Under the pieces are notes generated by a model. It saw nothing but the letters and a program-made list of their open reading frames with translations, was not told where the DNA came from and ran no database searches. Below are positions 23,981 through 36,182 of a stretch of 64,000 bases of DNA, piece by piece. Source of the DNA: Lingula anatina (taxonomy: Eukaryota > Brachiopoda > Lingulata > Lingulida > Lingulidae); NCBI RefSeq assembly GCF_001039355.2, contig NW_019776080.1, positions 536,488 to 600,487 on the forward strand, given 5' to 3'. The position numbers were made by a program, and so were the translations under genes. Position 1 is the stretch's first letter; every line of letters starts with the position of its first letter.

Positions 23981-26900
23981 GTACCCTTCTCACTTAACGG
24001 AGGCATATTAAAATATAATTGGTGTTCAATGGCCACACTAGGTACGTCAATGTCCTCCTATTCACATCTTCATTTTACGCGATGGCCGATTGACTAGTTG
24101 TTATGTTATAGTAAGATTAAATCTTTAGATGCCCTTGTAGCAATATACATTTATGCTTAAGGATGACATATTTTTTTGCTAAGGGAGTATATAACAATAC
24201 TGAGATCATAGCAGTGATTACTAGTACTTCGCCAATCGACAAATATATTTCAGTATCTTGTCGGTAGCTTGACAGTTTTGTAAACATGTTGTCACCTATG
24301 TTAATAACCACCGTGCAAAAAGACCTTAATAGATTATTTTTTTCTCAATTATGCCGACCATTACTGTCATTGCGATAGGATTCCACGCACCTGCTGCCTG
24401 GCTATTGACATGATGCCATGGACATTTTTCATCTCTTTCCTCCGTAATTATCACTTTCCTGTTGTTATCCCTATAAAGGGACTCGGGATTGAGCATGTTC
24501 GCTGTCCTTCTATCGAATGGCTCTATACCAGTTTTGATTCGTTACCTTTGAATAATAACGAATATGGTTCATCTGGTGTCACACGCCATGCTGTTTAAGG
24601 CCTGCCTAATTACCACACGCGTTGATAAGTATTTCCGTGTTTTCCACAACCTTAGCGATATATTATAGTTACCTGTGATTTTCATCTACAACGGATTTTA
24701 TAATAATTAGCTGATTAGTTGAGTAACGTCAGTGTTTTAGGTATTAATTTTTACATACGTTGTTTGCAACATGTCAGGTCAAGTCTTATCTCATTGGACA
24801 TGTATTCCTTTGAATAGTTAAAATTTCCCTTTGACTTAAGAATGTTCATCACATTTGATCCAACCTTGCCGTCAAGCATGTTTGACCAGTTATAGACACC
24901 AGATCTGTCCACATACTGTGAACCTTGCGTAAATTCATGCAGTCAATAGCATCTATGGTCTGTTTAAACACAAGACCGGCCTCTCGTCTAAATTTAATTG
25001 TTCTTACTGTACTACTTAGTGCTGGAAACTTCCGCAGATCACGTTGTTTCCAAGAAAGAATTGAATGAACGTTGATGTGTCTGCCACTGTTTAGACGTCT
25101 GTAATTCCTTATAGGGTCTCTAGAGATGGTCAAATATACGGTAATTACTCGATCTTTTCAATGGGAGAATATTGTGGATTTTACAGATACTGTCTTTTAT
25201 AGGTCACAATTACTTAAAATTAGAACATGCCTATTGAGTGGTAGCCACATAATTAAAAAATTCCGGCTATTCTATAGTTCTATTCTATGCACTTAAAGAA
25301 CCAAAAATGCTTTATAGAAATATAATTTTTGTGATAAAATTATGTTTCTGAAAGTTTGATAATTTTTGCCCCATGAAAAGAGCGAGAGTCATTGCCGTAA
25401 ATAGTAAAATTGAAAGTTTTAAAAATATCTTAAAGTATTTAACGACTTAAATTGATATTCACTATAGCTTTTCTGCGACATGTCTCTTTGGCTAGTTTAT
25501 TTGCGCTTCGACACCTCCCTTAAGTACCTTGGCAAATGGAAATGTAGGCAAGATGGAATCTAATAGTTACAGCGGGACAACATATTGGCGATAAAACAAT
25601 ATTTTGTTTCATCGCAAATTTTTAGGAGAGTTTAAACTATATTGCTTGTTACAGATGTCGTAGAGTTGGTAGAATCATAGAAAAAAAAAAAAACGCCACA
25701 CATTGTGTGAATGAGAATGTCGTTATTACTAAAAGCGTGTCCACACGGGTCTTCAATTCTGTCACTACAGGTCTATCGCGACTCTGCAACATACTTGCTT
25801 TGTTGGGATATCCATGGGTTCCGCAAGGGCTTTAAATAGGTTGATTGGGGGTTCAACATGGGTACTAGATTTGGATTGCCAAAGTGGCTTTGCAGGTGGT
25901 TAGTACGTGGACCCTAATTGGGCCAAAAAGAACCAATTTGGCTACGATGCGGAATTCTTGGCTAAACGTTAACCCACAACAAAACCAGCTGTCCCAGCTT
26001 GCACCCGCACGTGGATGTCTGGCTGGGTTGTAATATGTTTTCCTCAACAGAAACTGAACAATATATCAATATGTTTAATGAAATAGAGACTGCAAAATGC
26101 TCAATGCATTTTCCATGTTCACTGACATGTTTCTCAAAAGAATATGCTAAAGCCTAGTAACTTAATCCAGTTTCTACCTTAATCAATCATTGTTCTTATT
26201 CTCGATTGACAGGTTGTTCGGATGAAACGCAATACTGATGCAATTTAATTTACTCTCTTTTTTGATAAATCCGAAGATTGCGTTTCGAGAGCAAAAGCTT
26301 CTACATTTCTCTATTTCATGCTCGCTCGCAAACCTATCCAATCTTTAATATCAAAGCTGACCTTGTTAAGCAATTAAGTACGTTAATCATATATATTGAC
26401 ACTAATCGCCCAACTTACCATGAAAAAGTCGATGGAACCAAACACAAATGGACAGAAAAAAATTCCTCAAAATATTTACGAACTTCGCCATTTTTCTTTA
26501 CCTGAATGGTAATTGGGAATTCCGTTGTCAGACATTGCAAATTAAAGTTGATGTATCTTATTGGCAATGCCATAAGAGGACGTATTAGTAACATATTAGT
26601 GGAATAAGCATGACAAAAGGCGTATTGGGTTGCTCTCACTGCATGCGTGATCATTTGGATGTACGTATCTTAATCAAGATTGAAGATATGAATATATGGG
26701 AGATATTTATAGCAGTGTGACGAACCGAGTTTTCAGAAGATGATAAAAGAAACAGAGAAAAAGCGTACCATCTTTGCTCGATCCAAATATTTCACTTTTG
26801 ACATCCACAGCACATCTGCCTGTTCAGTGTATGGTATTTCATCCTGTTGAACGTTCACAGGAAAAAGGAGAATATGATTAAAACCTAGTTGTAGTAGGCA

Positions 26901-27316
26901 TTTACTTGGAGATATTCTCTTGAGGGCTGAGGCCTTAAACAGAAACTATTTTTGGCAATTTCCTTCTTTACTGGAATCTGTAGTGATAGATGAAAGCTAA
27001 TGTTGCATTGACATTAACAGTTGAATTTTTTATAAGTCTGGTCATTATCAACCTGCACTTTCGGTCGACTATCCAATCCAAAATTGAACTTGCTTATTTT
27101 GAAATACTTCTGGAAATTATAAACCTTTTTTCAAAGTACGTTTATTGACAAATATTACCTTCACATTGGAATTTATGAATGGTATCATATAAAATTTTGC
27201 GGGCCATGTTCAAATAAAGTATCTTAATATATAAAAAAAGATATACTGTAGGCTATTTTGTAACTGAGCAAAAACGTACAACAGCTTAGTAGTTTGATCC
27301 TAGATGATAAATATTC
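23981..27316. other. Intergenic sequence, nothing recognised
   Basis: More than 3 kb of AT-rich sequence with only short chance frames and a poly-A run near 25,680. Confidence 0.5.
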
Positions 27317-27406
27317 AACACAAGCTGAAAATATTTTCATACCGTTTGCTTGTCTACGGTCGGGTTGGCCGCAAGCTAACGGTATGGAAATATTTTCGGC
27401 TTGTGC
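27317..27406. repeat. Inverted repeat, two 36-bp arms with an 18-bp loop
   Basis: The left arm (27,317-27,352) reads CAACACAAGCTGAAAATATT onward to CGTTTGCTTG. The right arm (27,371-27,406) is its complement with four or five mismatches. The loop is TCTACGGTCGGGTTGGCC. It could be a small foldback element or a structured transcript segment. Confidence 0.8.
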
Positions 27407-28360
27407 TAAATAATTATTTTGTTACTGTTTTGATAATTCTATTTCATTCTTTTCTTTGTTCTTTATTAGAACAGTGATAAGATTACTTAATGACGAATGT
27501 TGCCAGCATAGGGCGCACGTCCCGAATAAATTGGCATCCGTCCTCACCTCACCTAATAACTGAGCCATGCCAAGAGACCATGACGACGCCATGACACACA
27601 CACCTCAAATTACTCAAATCGTTCACAAATTTCTCAATTTACCAAACTAATGTGGCCAAACGACATTGAAACAAGACCACACGAGGTTTCGAGTAGCATC
27701 TCGTAAGTTGAAGACTCATATGTCAACTGTTTCATGTAATGCAATGCAGATTCCGTATCATATTATCGTTATCCGATACCATTTGAACTAATTGATGGAT
27801 ACTCGGGATGTACAGGCGCCATTCAATTTTGTATGAAAGGAAGACAAAGGGGAAATTTACTTGATCGTGCAGCGTGGGCTGCAGTCGACTACGATGGTAA
27901 TTGTTTAAAAGCGGCCTTTGTATCTGTCTTAAGTCGGCTCATCTCTCTTGTAATAGCACATTGGTGCTTAAGGCTGTGTGAGCAAGCTTATTTAAATTAA
28001 TGGCTCGGGATACAGCTGGTTATCAAGATGCTGAAACACCTAATAGACTTTTAGACTGAACATTTTTTTTTTTCAAAAACATCTAGCCAGGCAAGCGGCT
28101 GAAAAATCCAGATGACCTGATAGATAAGGATTAGTCTCTTTTATAACCACGGAAGCCATGTGTTAACAATGGTTTGATTTTCTTTAATGAAGGAATCTTC
28201 TTGTCCAAAGGGATAATTAGCCTGCTTATCTGTTTCAAGTTTGCTATTATATCTGACGTGTCGGATATCGAAATATCGGATGATGGTCTGATCTTTATTA
28301 TCTGAAACTTATTGGGTAACTGTCGGAGTCTACAGCGGAAATACTAAAAGCTTCAGTCTT
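27407..28360. other. Intergenic sequence, nothing recognised
   Basis: No coding or structured feature could be supported. Confidence 0.5.
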
Positions 28361-28579
28361 TTAGGGACCATTCAGAATGAGAAGAGCCGGGTGCTAGCTG
28401 GGCCATGACCTAAATTTGGCGGACCTACATGCAAGGAAGACCACTTGATCCCGTAATGGTCTCTCCGCCTCTCACACGCCTCCCCACGCGGATTAAGCGG
28501 TCTTCCTTTCATGTAGGTCCGCCATGTAGGTCGTGGCCTAGCTAGCACTCGGCTCTTCTCATTTTTAATGGTCTCTTAG
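28361..28579. mobile_element. PIF/Harbinger-like MITE, ~213 bp, with TTA target duplication
   Basis: Long arms (about 28,364-28,450 and 28,486-28,576) pair closely: GGGACCATT..AATGAGAAGAGCC on the left and its complement GGCTCTTCTCATT..AATGGTCTC on the right. The inner segments GGCGGACCTACATG and AGGAAGACC also pair. The outermost bases are bordered by TTA on both sides, the target duplication typical of PIF/Harbinger elements. The interior is non-coding. The superfamily assignment is inference from the TTA. Confidence 0.85.
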
Positions 28580-31500
28580 ATTCGGCAGTCATTTAGGGGG
28601 ATGGAAGATGTTGTTTTTAGGGAACTCCATGGTCCTTCTCCAGTTACCACTTTAATTTAGGGGCCATCTCAAAGGTTCACGTGGTGGCAGTGAATCAAAC
28701 CTCTTTAAAAAGGCTATATGCCGCCTTTTTTATTTCAATATGAAAAACTAAAGCTGAAAATTATATTGTTTGCCTCTTCTATTTGAACTTTTCAAAGGAG
28801 TTATTAGTTTTCATCGATGATGAACCGAAAAGCAACCAAATATAGTTTTTACCATGTCACGCTTCCCAGCTATTTTGTGAAAATAGAATAGTTAAAGTTT
28901 GTACAAAAGAAAATGGTCGAAACGAAATCAAGCAGTCTGTTTACGTGGATAGGTTGTAGTCTTTCAGTGCAGAATTAGAAGCAGCATCGTAATTTTAACA
29001 GGTAAACCGGCCGAATATATGTTGGCAAACAAAGCATGGGATCCTTTTTAGACAGTTAATGGATCGAACATTGCATGGACTCCCGTAAGATAGATTTCAA
29101 AACTGAATTGAAGTAACGGTTTTATGTCCCTCAAACTAATACTCTCGAGAGCCCCATCTCTTTTCTGGGCTAGATCTGACCTATTACGACAAAGGTGTGG
29201 ATGACAGTTTAGTGGAAACGTATATTTTTATCTGAGCGTCGATTTGGGCGTGCAGAGGATAGAGCGATTGCTTACCATCTGTGTGTCGTGTTGCACTTAC
29301 GAGGTAAAATTGGCTTGAAAAGGAACAATACGGGCAAAAGTATAAGCCTGCATCTTTGGAGTAGGCAAAGTTAGTTTTAACATTAACTCATATTCAAAAA
29401 GGAGGGAGACTTAAATCTAAACGCCCTAGATCTGGATATTGCAAAATGAAAAAAAAAAAAACTTTCCCCTAGTTTTATCATATTATGATTGTGAAGGCAG
29501 ATTATTAGGTTCGTTTTGCTAAATAAAATGCTGTATCAATTTTGATTTTTTTTCTTTTTGAAAAACAGTGATTTCGTGATTGTCATTAATTTATACATTT
29601 ACATTCTAGGACAGTTGTAAATTAAATATTCATAAATGGTGTGATCCTTTGAGTTGTCACGAATATGACATGAATATGTTCTGTATGTAAAATTACAATA
29701 TACAGCACGTGTATGCTACAATGCCATTAACGAAGTATAGAGGAAGTCTCTAAACAATCTGCAGAATTTGTAAGCCTACATGTATGATTACTTTAACCCC
29801 CCTTTATCGTCTAATGCAAAGACCTTATTCGTCCAAACGAAAGGTCTTTAAAAGCTTAAAACAAAAGATTTCATGCTTTCGTGCGGATACACCGAACGCC
29901 TCCACCTAGACAGAAAATATTGAGTCTCGGGTGTCCCAGAAAATCGTTCGTAAATCGATATCCTCAGCGATGATGGTATCTATATTTTCGTCGAGGGCCG
30001 AATGTTGGGGTTTAAAACGTGCACTTAAGTAACTGATTGGTCTTTTGGGGAGTGCTGCTTATGCTGTGAAGGATACCCCTAGGATTAGATGATTTACTGT
30101 TACGCTAGGTTTAATTAATGTCAACGAACATGCAGATATCAGTGATACATGTGGCTTTCGGGGGAAAAAACGTCCCCGCTTGTTTCGTTTGGTTGTCAGG
30201 CGGAAAATCAATTTAAGCAAAACTGAGTTATTTTGTGAATGCATACACCGCTGCAGCAAAACAGACAGAAAGATTAAACGTGAAGACGACCCTTGTTAAC
30301 AACGCCTTTGTCTTTTCTCATATCTTCGATGATTTTGACCCAACTGACTTCACACATCACCATTGTATTCCGAGGGTTCTTATGGTAAATTGAACAGAAC
30401 TATCATCCGACTGCATATTTTCCCATTTGAAATGTAGTTTGAGATACAGAAATAATTTGCTGCTTAAATCTGAATTTATTAAGAATGTGACAAATTGTTT
30501 TGGCTGACAAAACGTAAGAGAGAGATAGAGAGAGAGAGGGAGCAAAAAAATAAAGAAAATCTTAGTACACAAAACTCAGCATCAATCAATTTGTATCTAG
30601 CCCGCGGCGGTTGTCAGTCGAAGTAATGCATTTGCTGAGCGCTGGGGAAAAAGGAAAAATTAAAATCCAAACCTTCGGGATGCTACTAATGGCAATCCAC
30701 TGTCGATTAAATAGATTTAATAAAATGCTATTTTGTATGTCTATACGCATGCAAGTCCTACTATACGGGTATATTGCCTTAGTTACAATTGCCATGAAAC
30801 AGTTAATGGAAACATTTAAGAGAACGAATTGCCCATTGGTGAACTGTCCTCGGTTTCATTGCCGGAGGGATATCACGAAGACCAAAACATACCGTAAATA
30901 TTATATTCAGGTAACACTGCGGTTAAATGTTTGAAAATACTTGTGGATGCTTCTTCTTGCTTTAAAAACTCCGTTACGTATTTGGTAACCTACTGTAAAT
31001 AGATCTGGCTAAGTTTACACCAATCGTAATATAGGAAAATGTTGTTTCAAGGAAGAACAACGCGATTATATCCGAGTACCCGATCACAGCCAATGTGAAA
31101 ATTTAGTATAATCTCTCTTTACATCTGTTACATTACGTTTCATTTCATTATGTTCTAAGATTGCACATCTGCTGGAGCAGGTGGCAAAATACAACCATTA
31201 ATTGAGTTAAACAACAGATGCCAACACTTTGTGTGTTATAGTATCATCCATCAGCCCTGGTAGCGTGAATGAATAGAGCGAACCTGGCGCGAGTTTGCTA
31301 CTACAAGATTGTGAAGCTTTACAAAGTTTGTTCTGGTAACCGGGTCTGAGGATGCAGCCGGCTCAGCTGTGAAGAAAACATTGACCTCGTTTGTACTTAT
31401 TTTTCAGACATATGGTAATATGACGACGTATTTTGAGACTTTTCAATGCGTCCGCGTTACGAAGTAGTGCCGTTTCGTGACAGCTGCAATGCCTGACCTT

Positions 31501-31995
31501 TAAAAAAAATCCTATCAGAAACAAACTAGAACACCCCGCGTTGTCCTACTGTAAAGACCCTAAATGTAAGCTGTTATTCTCGTTTTAAAAGACTTACTAT
31601 TATTCAGTTTTATGTATTACTTGTACGTTTCCTGCCATACAACCAACACTACAAAAGAACCAGACGTTTTGTTGGCCGTTAATGGGCAGATGCATTGCTG
31701 CCGTAACATGCTTTAGGGAATGGGTAGCTAGTTCGTTACATGTACATGTTCGTAGACTAATCTTGCCACCCTAGAGAAATCTAATAGTTTTCTTAAGTAG
31801 TGCTTTCTCTCGAGGGAAATGACATTCATTCTGCGCTGTTTTGCCTGTGCCAGAGGATTTGCCGTTCCTAAAGATTTTCTGTACTTTCTAGTTAAAATCG
31901 CAAATAAAACCGGCTAAGCATCAGGCACTTGTGTTGCCATTGTTTTGCCAACTTTTGCTCTATTGCACGGGGGATGTATGTGTAATCATTTAATT
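28580..31995. other. Intergenic sequence with simple repeats
   Basis: There is an (AG)-rich tract near 30,518-30,541 and a poly-A run near 29,449-29,460. No gene could be supported; the 107-codon frame at 30,611-30,934 lacks any recognisable motif. Confidence 0.5.
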
Positions 31996-32215
31996 ACCTC
32001 CGCCAAGGAGGTTTTGTTTTCACCCCTGTTTGTTTGTTTGTTTGTTTGACTGTCATCAACATAACTCAAAAAGTTATGGACCGATTTTGATGAAATTTTC
32101 AGGAACTGTCAGAAGTGGACCAAGGAACAGATTATTAGTTTTTGGTGGTGGTCTGGATCAATAATCAATCAATAATCAATAATAATAATAATAAAATTGC
32201 TGCCTTGGCGGAGGT
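31996..32215. mobile_element. MITE with ACCTCCGCCAAGG termini
   Basis: The left ACCTCCGCCAAGG (31,996-32,008) is a perfect 13-bp complement of the right CCTTGGCGGAGGT (32,203-32,215). The interior has a (GTTT)n run, then CATAACTCAAAAAGTTATGG and CCGATTTTGATGAAATTTTC, a signature I know from a repeat family found widely across marine animals. The sequence continues CTGCGCTCTCGGAGTGC to ~32,240, which may belong to the same element. Confidence 0.85.
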
Positions 32216-32240
32216 CTGCGCTCTCGGAGTGCTTTTCTAG

Positions 32241-34056
32241 TTATTGTTATAGTTATAGTTATATATGTTGTTATTATCCCCCATCTTGTACATTCGTATC
32301 ATATTACATTTCGTCATTTTAATAAATGACAATATCAATCATATGTACTTATTTCTTTTTTGATTTTGAGCAAAAACCGAGCTTCGTTGTGCTTGTGGAC
32401 ATTTGGCTACATAAATTAGTCTGAGAAACCATGGAAAGGGAGTAGCTGCAAGAAATGGTCCTCTGCCAGTAGTCTTAGAGACCTGTTTCAGGCCGCTCAT
32501 GTCAAGTACATGGCGTGTCTGCTAGGGGGATTTCATACGTACAAATCTTCTTCATCCTGTTAATATCAAGTTATGGTTTTTAATGTCTTATGGTTCATGC
32601 TGATGATGATGACAAAGGGGGGGGGGGGGGGAGAAACCTGACAATTTCTCGTCAAACGCCCCCAATTTAATCTCGAACTCAATTTAGACGCTTTTCTTGC
32701 CACCGACTGTTATTTCTTTACGTGATCTCTCAGGTCGGAGGCTTGCTTAAGACGGATGACTAAGAAGTACGTACGGGATTTGTAATCAACCGCCTGCTTT
32801 CAGCAAAGCCTAAATACGTCTAATCACAAACTGATTAAAACACGAACTTATACCCCCTAGAGGGAGGAGCTGTCATTTTACCGTTAATCACATTCTTTCA
32901 CTTGTTACTCGATCCTAGATGGGTTCGAAGTTGAGGGAAAAAAATTTATGGTTTAAATTTAATTGGGCGACAGTCCTCATGATGCATGACGTGAAACAAA
33001 GCATACCCAAAAGGGACGTTATTTATTTTATTAATTGCACTCTTTCAGAAAGGGAGTATCCCATGATTATTCCTATTCCATTTGATTAAAACATCTGTGT
33101 GTATTCTCAAATGGATAAAGTGTCATTTTCTGTCCTTGTACATAGAACTTATCAATTATGTAGGCAATGAGAGAAGCGGTGTATTCGGTGCATTCGTTTT
33201 AAAGCGGTAATCAAGTTCTAAGTATTTATTCCACGATTGAGAACAATAGTCTACAGCATGCTTGGAGCCCTGTGCATTGCATCATGGGTCTAAAAGTAAA
33301 AATCATAATCCGAGATAACCTATGTTAAGGTTGTCAGCACTGCGTAGCGTCATACAGGACTAGTAAACATTCGAGAATCCGCGTGAGGTGGACCTAACCT
33401 TTTAGCAATAAGGGTGAAACACAATGTTCCAGGAATGTCGTCTTAGAAAGCATCACATAAGTAAAACGCAAAACATCGTAAATGCCTCCTATCGTGTGAA
33501 AGACTGTTATTCTACGGAACTTAAATGAAGACAACCACAAAAAATTCGTGAATGATTTTTGTCAGCTTTTATTAGTTGCCACACCGCACTCGCTAGTTGG
33601 ACGTTTTTTCCGACCCCAAGCTCTTCCAAATCCTGCGGCGGGGCAAGTTGGCCCCCCTGACGTCATTTGCGTTTTTTGCTAAATTGTGAGCCATCTGGCG
33701 TTATATTTGAAAAATAATGACGTTGCATACGTAGCTTAGTTCGTGGGGCTTACTTTGAAACCGGCTTTGTTACTCTAACTCATTCCTAGTTGGCTCTGCA
33801 AGGCCAAAAGTGTCAACTAGCCCCGGTCTTCCCTATGTATTCTATTCCATGCTTGCAGGATACTGCCCTGCTTGCTACGCAAGATCTTGCTACCCACATA
33901 GGGACAAGCTGTACTGATTGCCAAATTATCCAGCATACTGTAAGTCATGGAAGGATATATGCATATGGCCATAGTGATTAATAAATAAATACGTAAATAA
34001 ATATATATAAATACATGACTGACTGACTGACTGACTGAATGAATGAATAGATAGAT

Positions 34057-34092
<36 letters not shown>

Positions 34093-34840
34093 TTAGATAA
34101 AACAATGATATGAAATACAGTAACCGAAGGAAGAACGGTATTTTTTGTCACGTCACACACTCGAAGAATATGAATGATGTTTCCTGTGTAACGTCTGATT
34201 TAAAACAAGCAAGCTGCAACATCTTGGATTATTTGTTGACATTGACTGGCAGCAGTGGTCTGAGCCGTCTCCGTTCTTTTTCCTTCCTAGTCATCAGTTT
34301 TCCGTTTAATTCAAAGCTGTAGTCCCCAAAACACTGGTTACTGCTGAAAACTCACCTCTGATGACATGCGTATAATACGTTTATAATTAATACCCGATGC
34401 AATGTTATGGTTTTCTTGAAAACTTAAGTCAGGTTAAACAATACCAGTAATAGTTAAACAATTAATATTCGGAATAATTATTTGACTCGGTTCCAAACAA
34501 AAACACCACTAAACGCATCCAACAAACTGTATATATCATACACCTTACAACTAAACGTTCCCAACATTACTTAACTTATTTTCAAACTAAATGATTGTAC
34601 ATGTAACTAACATTACTAACATAAGTGTGCATATTATATATGGTATACGTGTTGATTATAATTCTTGTTTGGTCTTAGTCATTTTTATCATGTGCTATTA
34701 CTCTAAATATGTAAATAAATATGCAAATATTATAATTTAAGTTACTGAAAGTCGGGCGAAGTAGTCTAAAGAGGACTTGATTGGCAATTCATCTTTGCTG
34801 TAATTGTTCACACGGAGATTTTATATATATATATTTTTTT
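32241..34840. other. Intergenic sequence with simple repeats
   Basis: A G-run lies near 32,618-32,631, with (GACT)n then (GATA)n at about 34,014-34,092. No gene was recognised. Confidence 0.5.
34014..34092. repeat. Compound tetranucleotide microsatellite (GACT)n(GAAT)n(GATA)n
   Basis: GACT units grade into GAAT and then GATA units, giving a compound array of about 79 bp. Confidence 0.95.
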
Positions 34841-35022
34841 TACTTTATAAAAATTTCATCTTTTACAGTTTAGGTGAATTGTACATTAATCCTACTCTTC
34901 CTGAAGGTTATTAATAAAAAAGATTATTTACGTACAGATCAGACATGGAGACAGATAAGGTCAGTTTAATTTCCATTGCGAGTTCATTTGATGTCAGTGC
35001 AAATGTTCGTCACCAAACAACG
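34841..35022. repeat. Dispersed ~182-bp repeat, left copy flanking the GPCR gene
   Basis: The stretch from ACTTTATAAAAATTTCATC to GTCACCAAACAACG recurs as the reverse complement at 38,837-39,017, including GATCAGACA.GGAGACAGATA and AATTTCCATTGCGAGTTCAT. Differences are a few substitutions and short indels. There is no coding capacity. The element type is unknown. Confidence 0.9.
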
Positions 35023-35820
35023 CAAGGTTATAGGTTTTTAGGAAACCTGTTTTCTCCGAATTGAGTCAAGGATGGACTGATGATTTTCTTAACTCCCTAC
35101 ACATCAATTGTCTCTTGTGGCATTAAGGAAACACTTCAACTCGATGATTATCTGAGTGGTGGTAAACGTTCCGTGTGTTAACCCACCGCTTCCTTTTCAA
35201 GATCAGAATAATTCCCACAGCCCCAACTCTGCCCCAAATAAGAGCGGCAGATCGCACTCCGGCACTAACTGAGCCATATTTCCCCTTTATTATCTTAATT
35301 ATTATCGATGAGTTAGTAGGCAAAAATGGCACATCATTTTTTTAACCGCCTGACCGCCTTCTAGATATCCTGGCTCGGCGGGTAATCTGTATTTAGGGCA
35401 TGATTCACGTTGTTAGTTCTACTAAGTGTACCTTGCAATTGAGTATTGGGATACGTGTACTTATAACAATAATTATGAAAATAAGTTTATTTAACACCAA
35501 GTGGCAATTTCAGGCTGGCTAGGCTGCATAGTTTTCTAATTATTAACTACGTAGGCCTAGGAATATTTGCCTGTCATATGGGAGATTACGTTTTTGTACA
35601 TTTATGTTTATATTCAAAGAATTATTCAGTGTCGACCCGGTGACCGGCTTTGATGAATTTTGCTGTAAAAAATAGAGGAATCCGCCTGAGTATAAAAGCC
35701 GATGGGAATTGCACTTAATTGGCTCCACCAAATAACGTTATTTTAGATACGTGAGCTTTTTCTCTGTAATGATTTGAGCATGACGTAATTTACTTAAAGC
35801 GCCCTCTTGTTGTGTTTTTC
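35023..35820. other. Upstream region of the GPCR gene
   Basis: No coding sequence was recognised. It ends in TGTTGTGTTTTTCAG, a good splice acceptor, so at least the right part is probably intron of the receptor gene. Confidence 0.45.
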
Positions 35821-36182
35821 AGACTCCACAAAGCTTTGCTCTTTCCTCATGGCGAAGACCACGTGACAAGGTACAACAAAACCTGGAAGAATTGCGCCAT
35901 TTCACGTGCTGGTGAGTGAAGAAGAGAGATAGCACGGACAGAGCTGTTGAACGTCAGCACAAGCGCGTTTTCAAAAAATCTCAACACTGAACACATGGTG
36001 GGTTCAGCTGGATTTGAGTAGATTCCAGCAGGGAAAGGATGGATACTGCAACGACGGCGTTCATATTGAACTGTTAGAAAAACAGAAATGTAAGAAGACG
36101 GACAGCAGTGTTTTTAAGAAAAGAACGCTTTTATGCCCAATTATTTGAAGATTTTGAGGTCTGATTTTCCATTAGAATCAAA
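35821..36182 (+). other. Probable 5' UTR exon sequence of the GPCR gene
   Basis: After a TTTTTCAG acceptor at 35,820 the sequence runs without another clear acceptor to the receptor start codon. It includes a tiny upstream frame (ATG GCG AAG ACC ACG TGA) that might dampen translation. A possible donor GCTG|GTGAGT near 35,910 offers alternative splicing. This is inference from splice signals. Confidence 0.4.
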
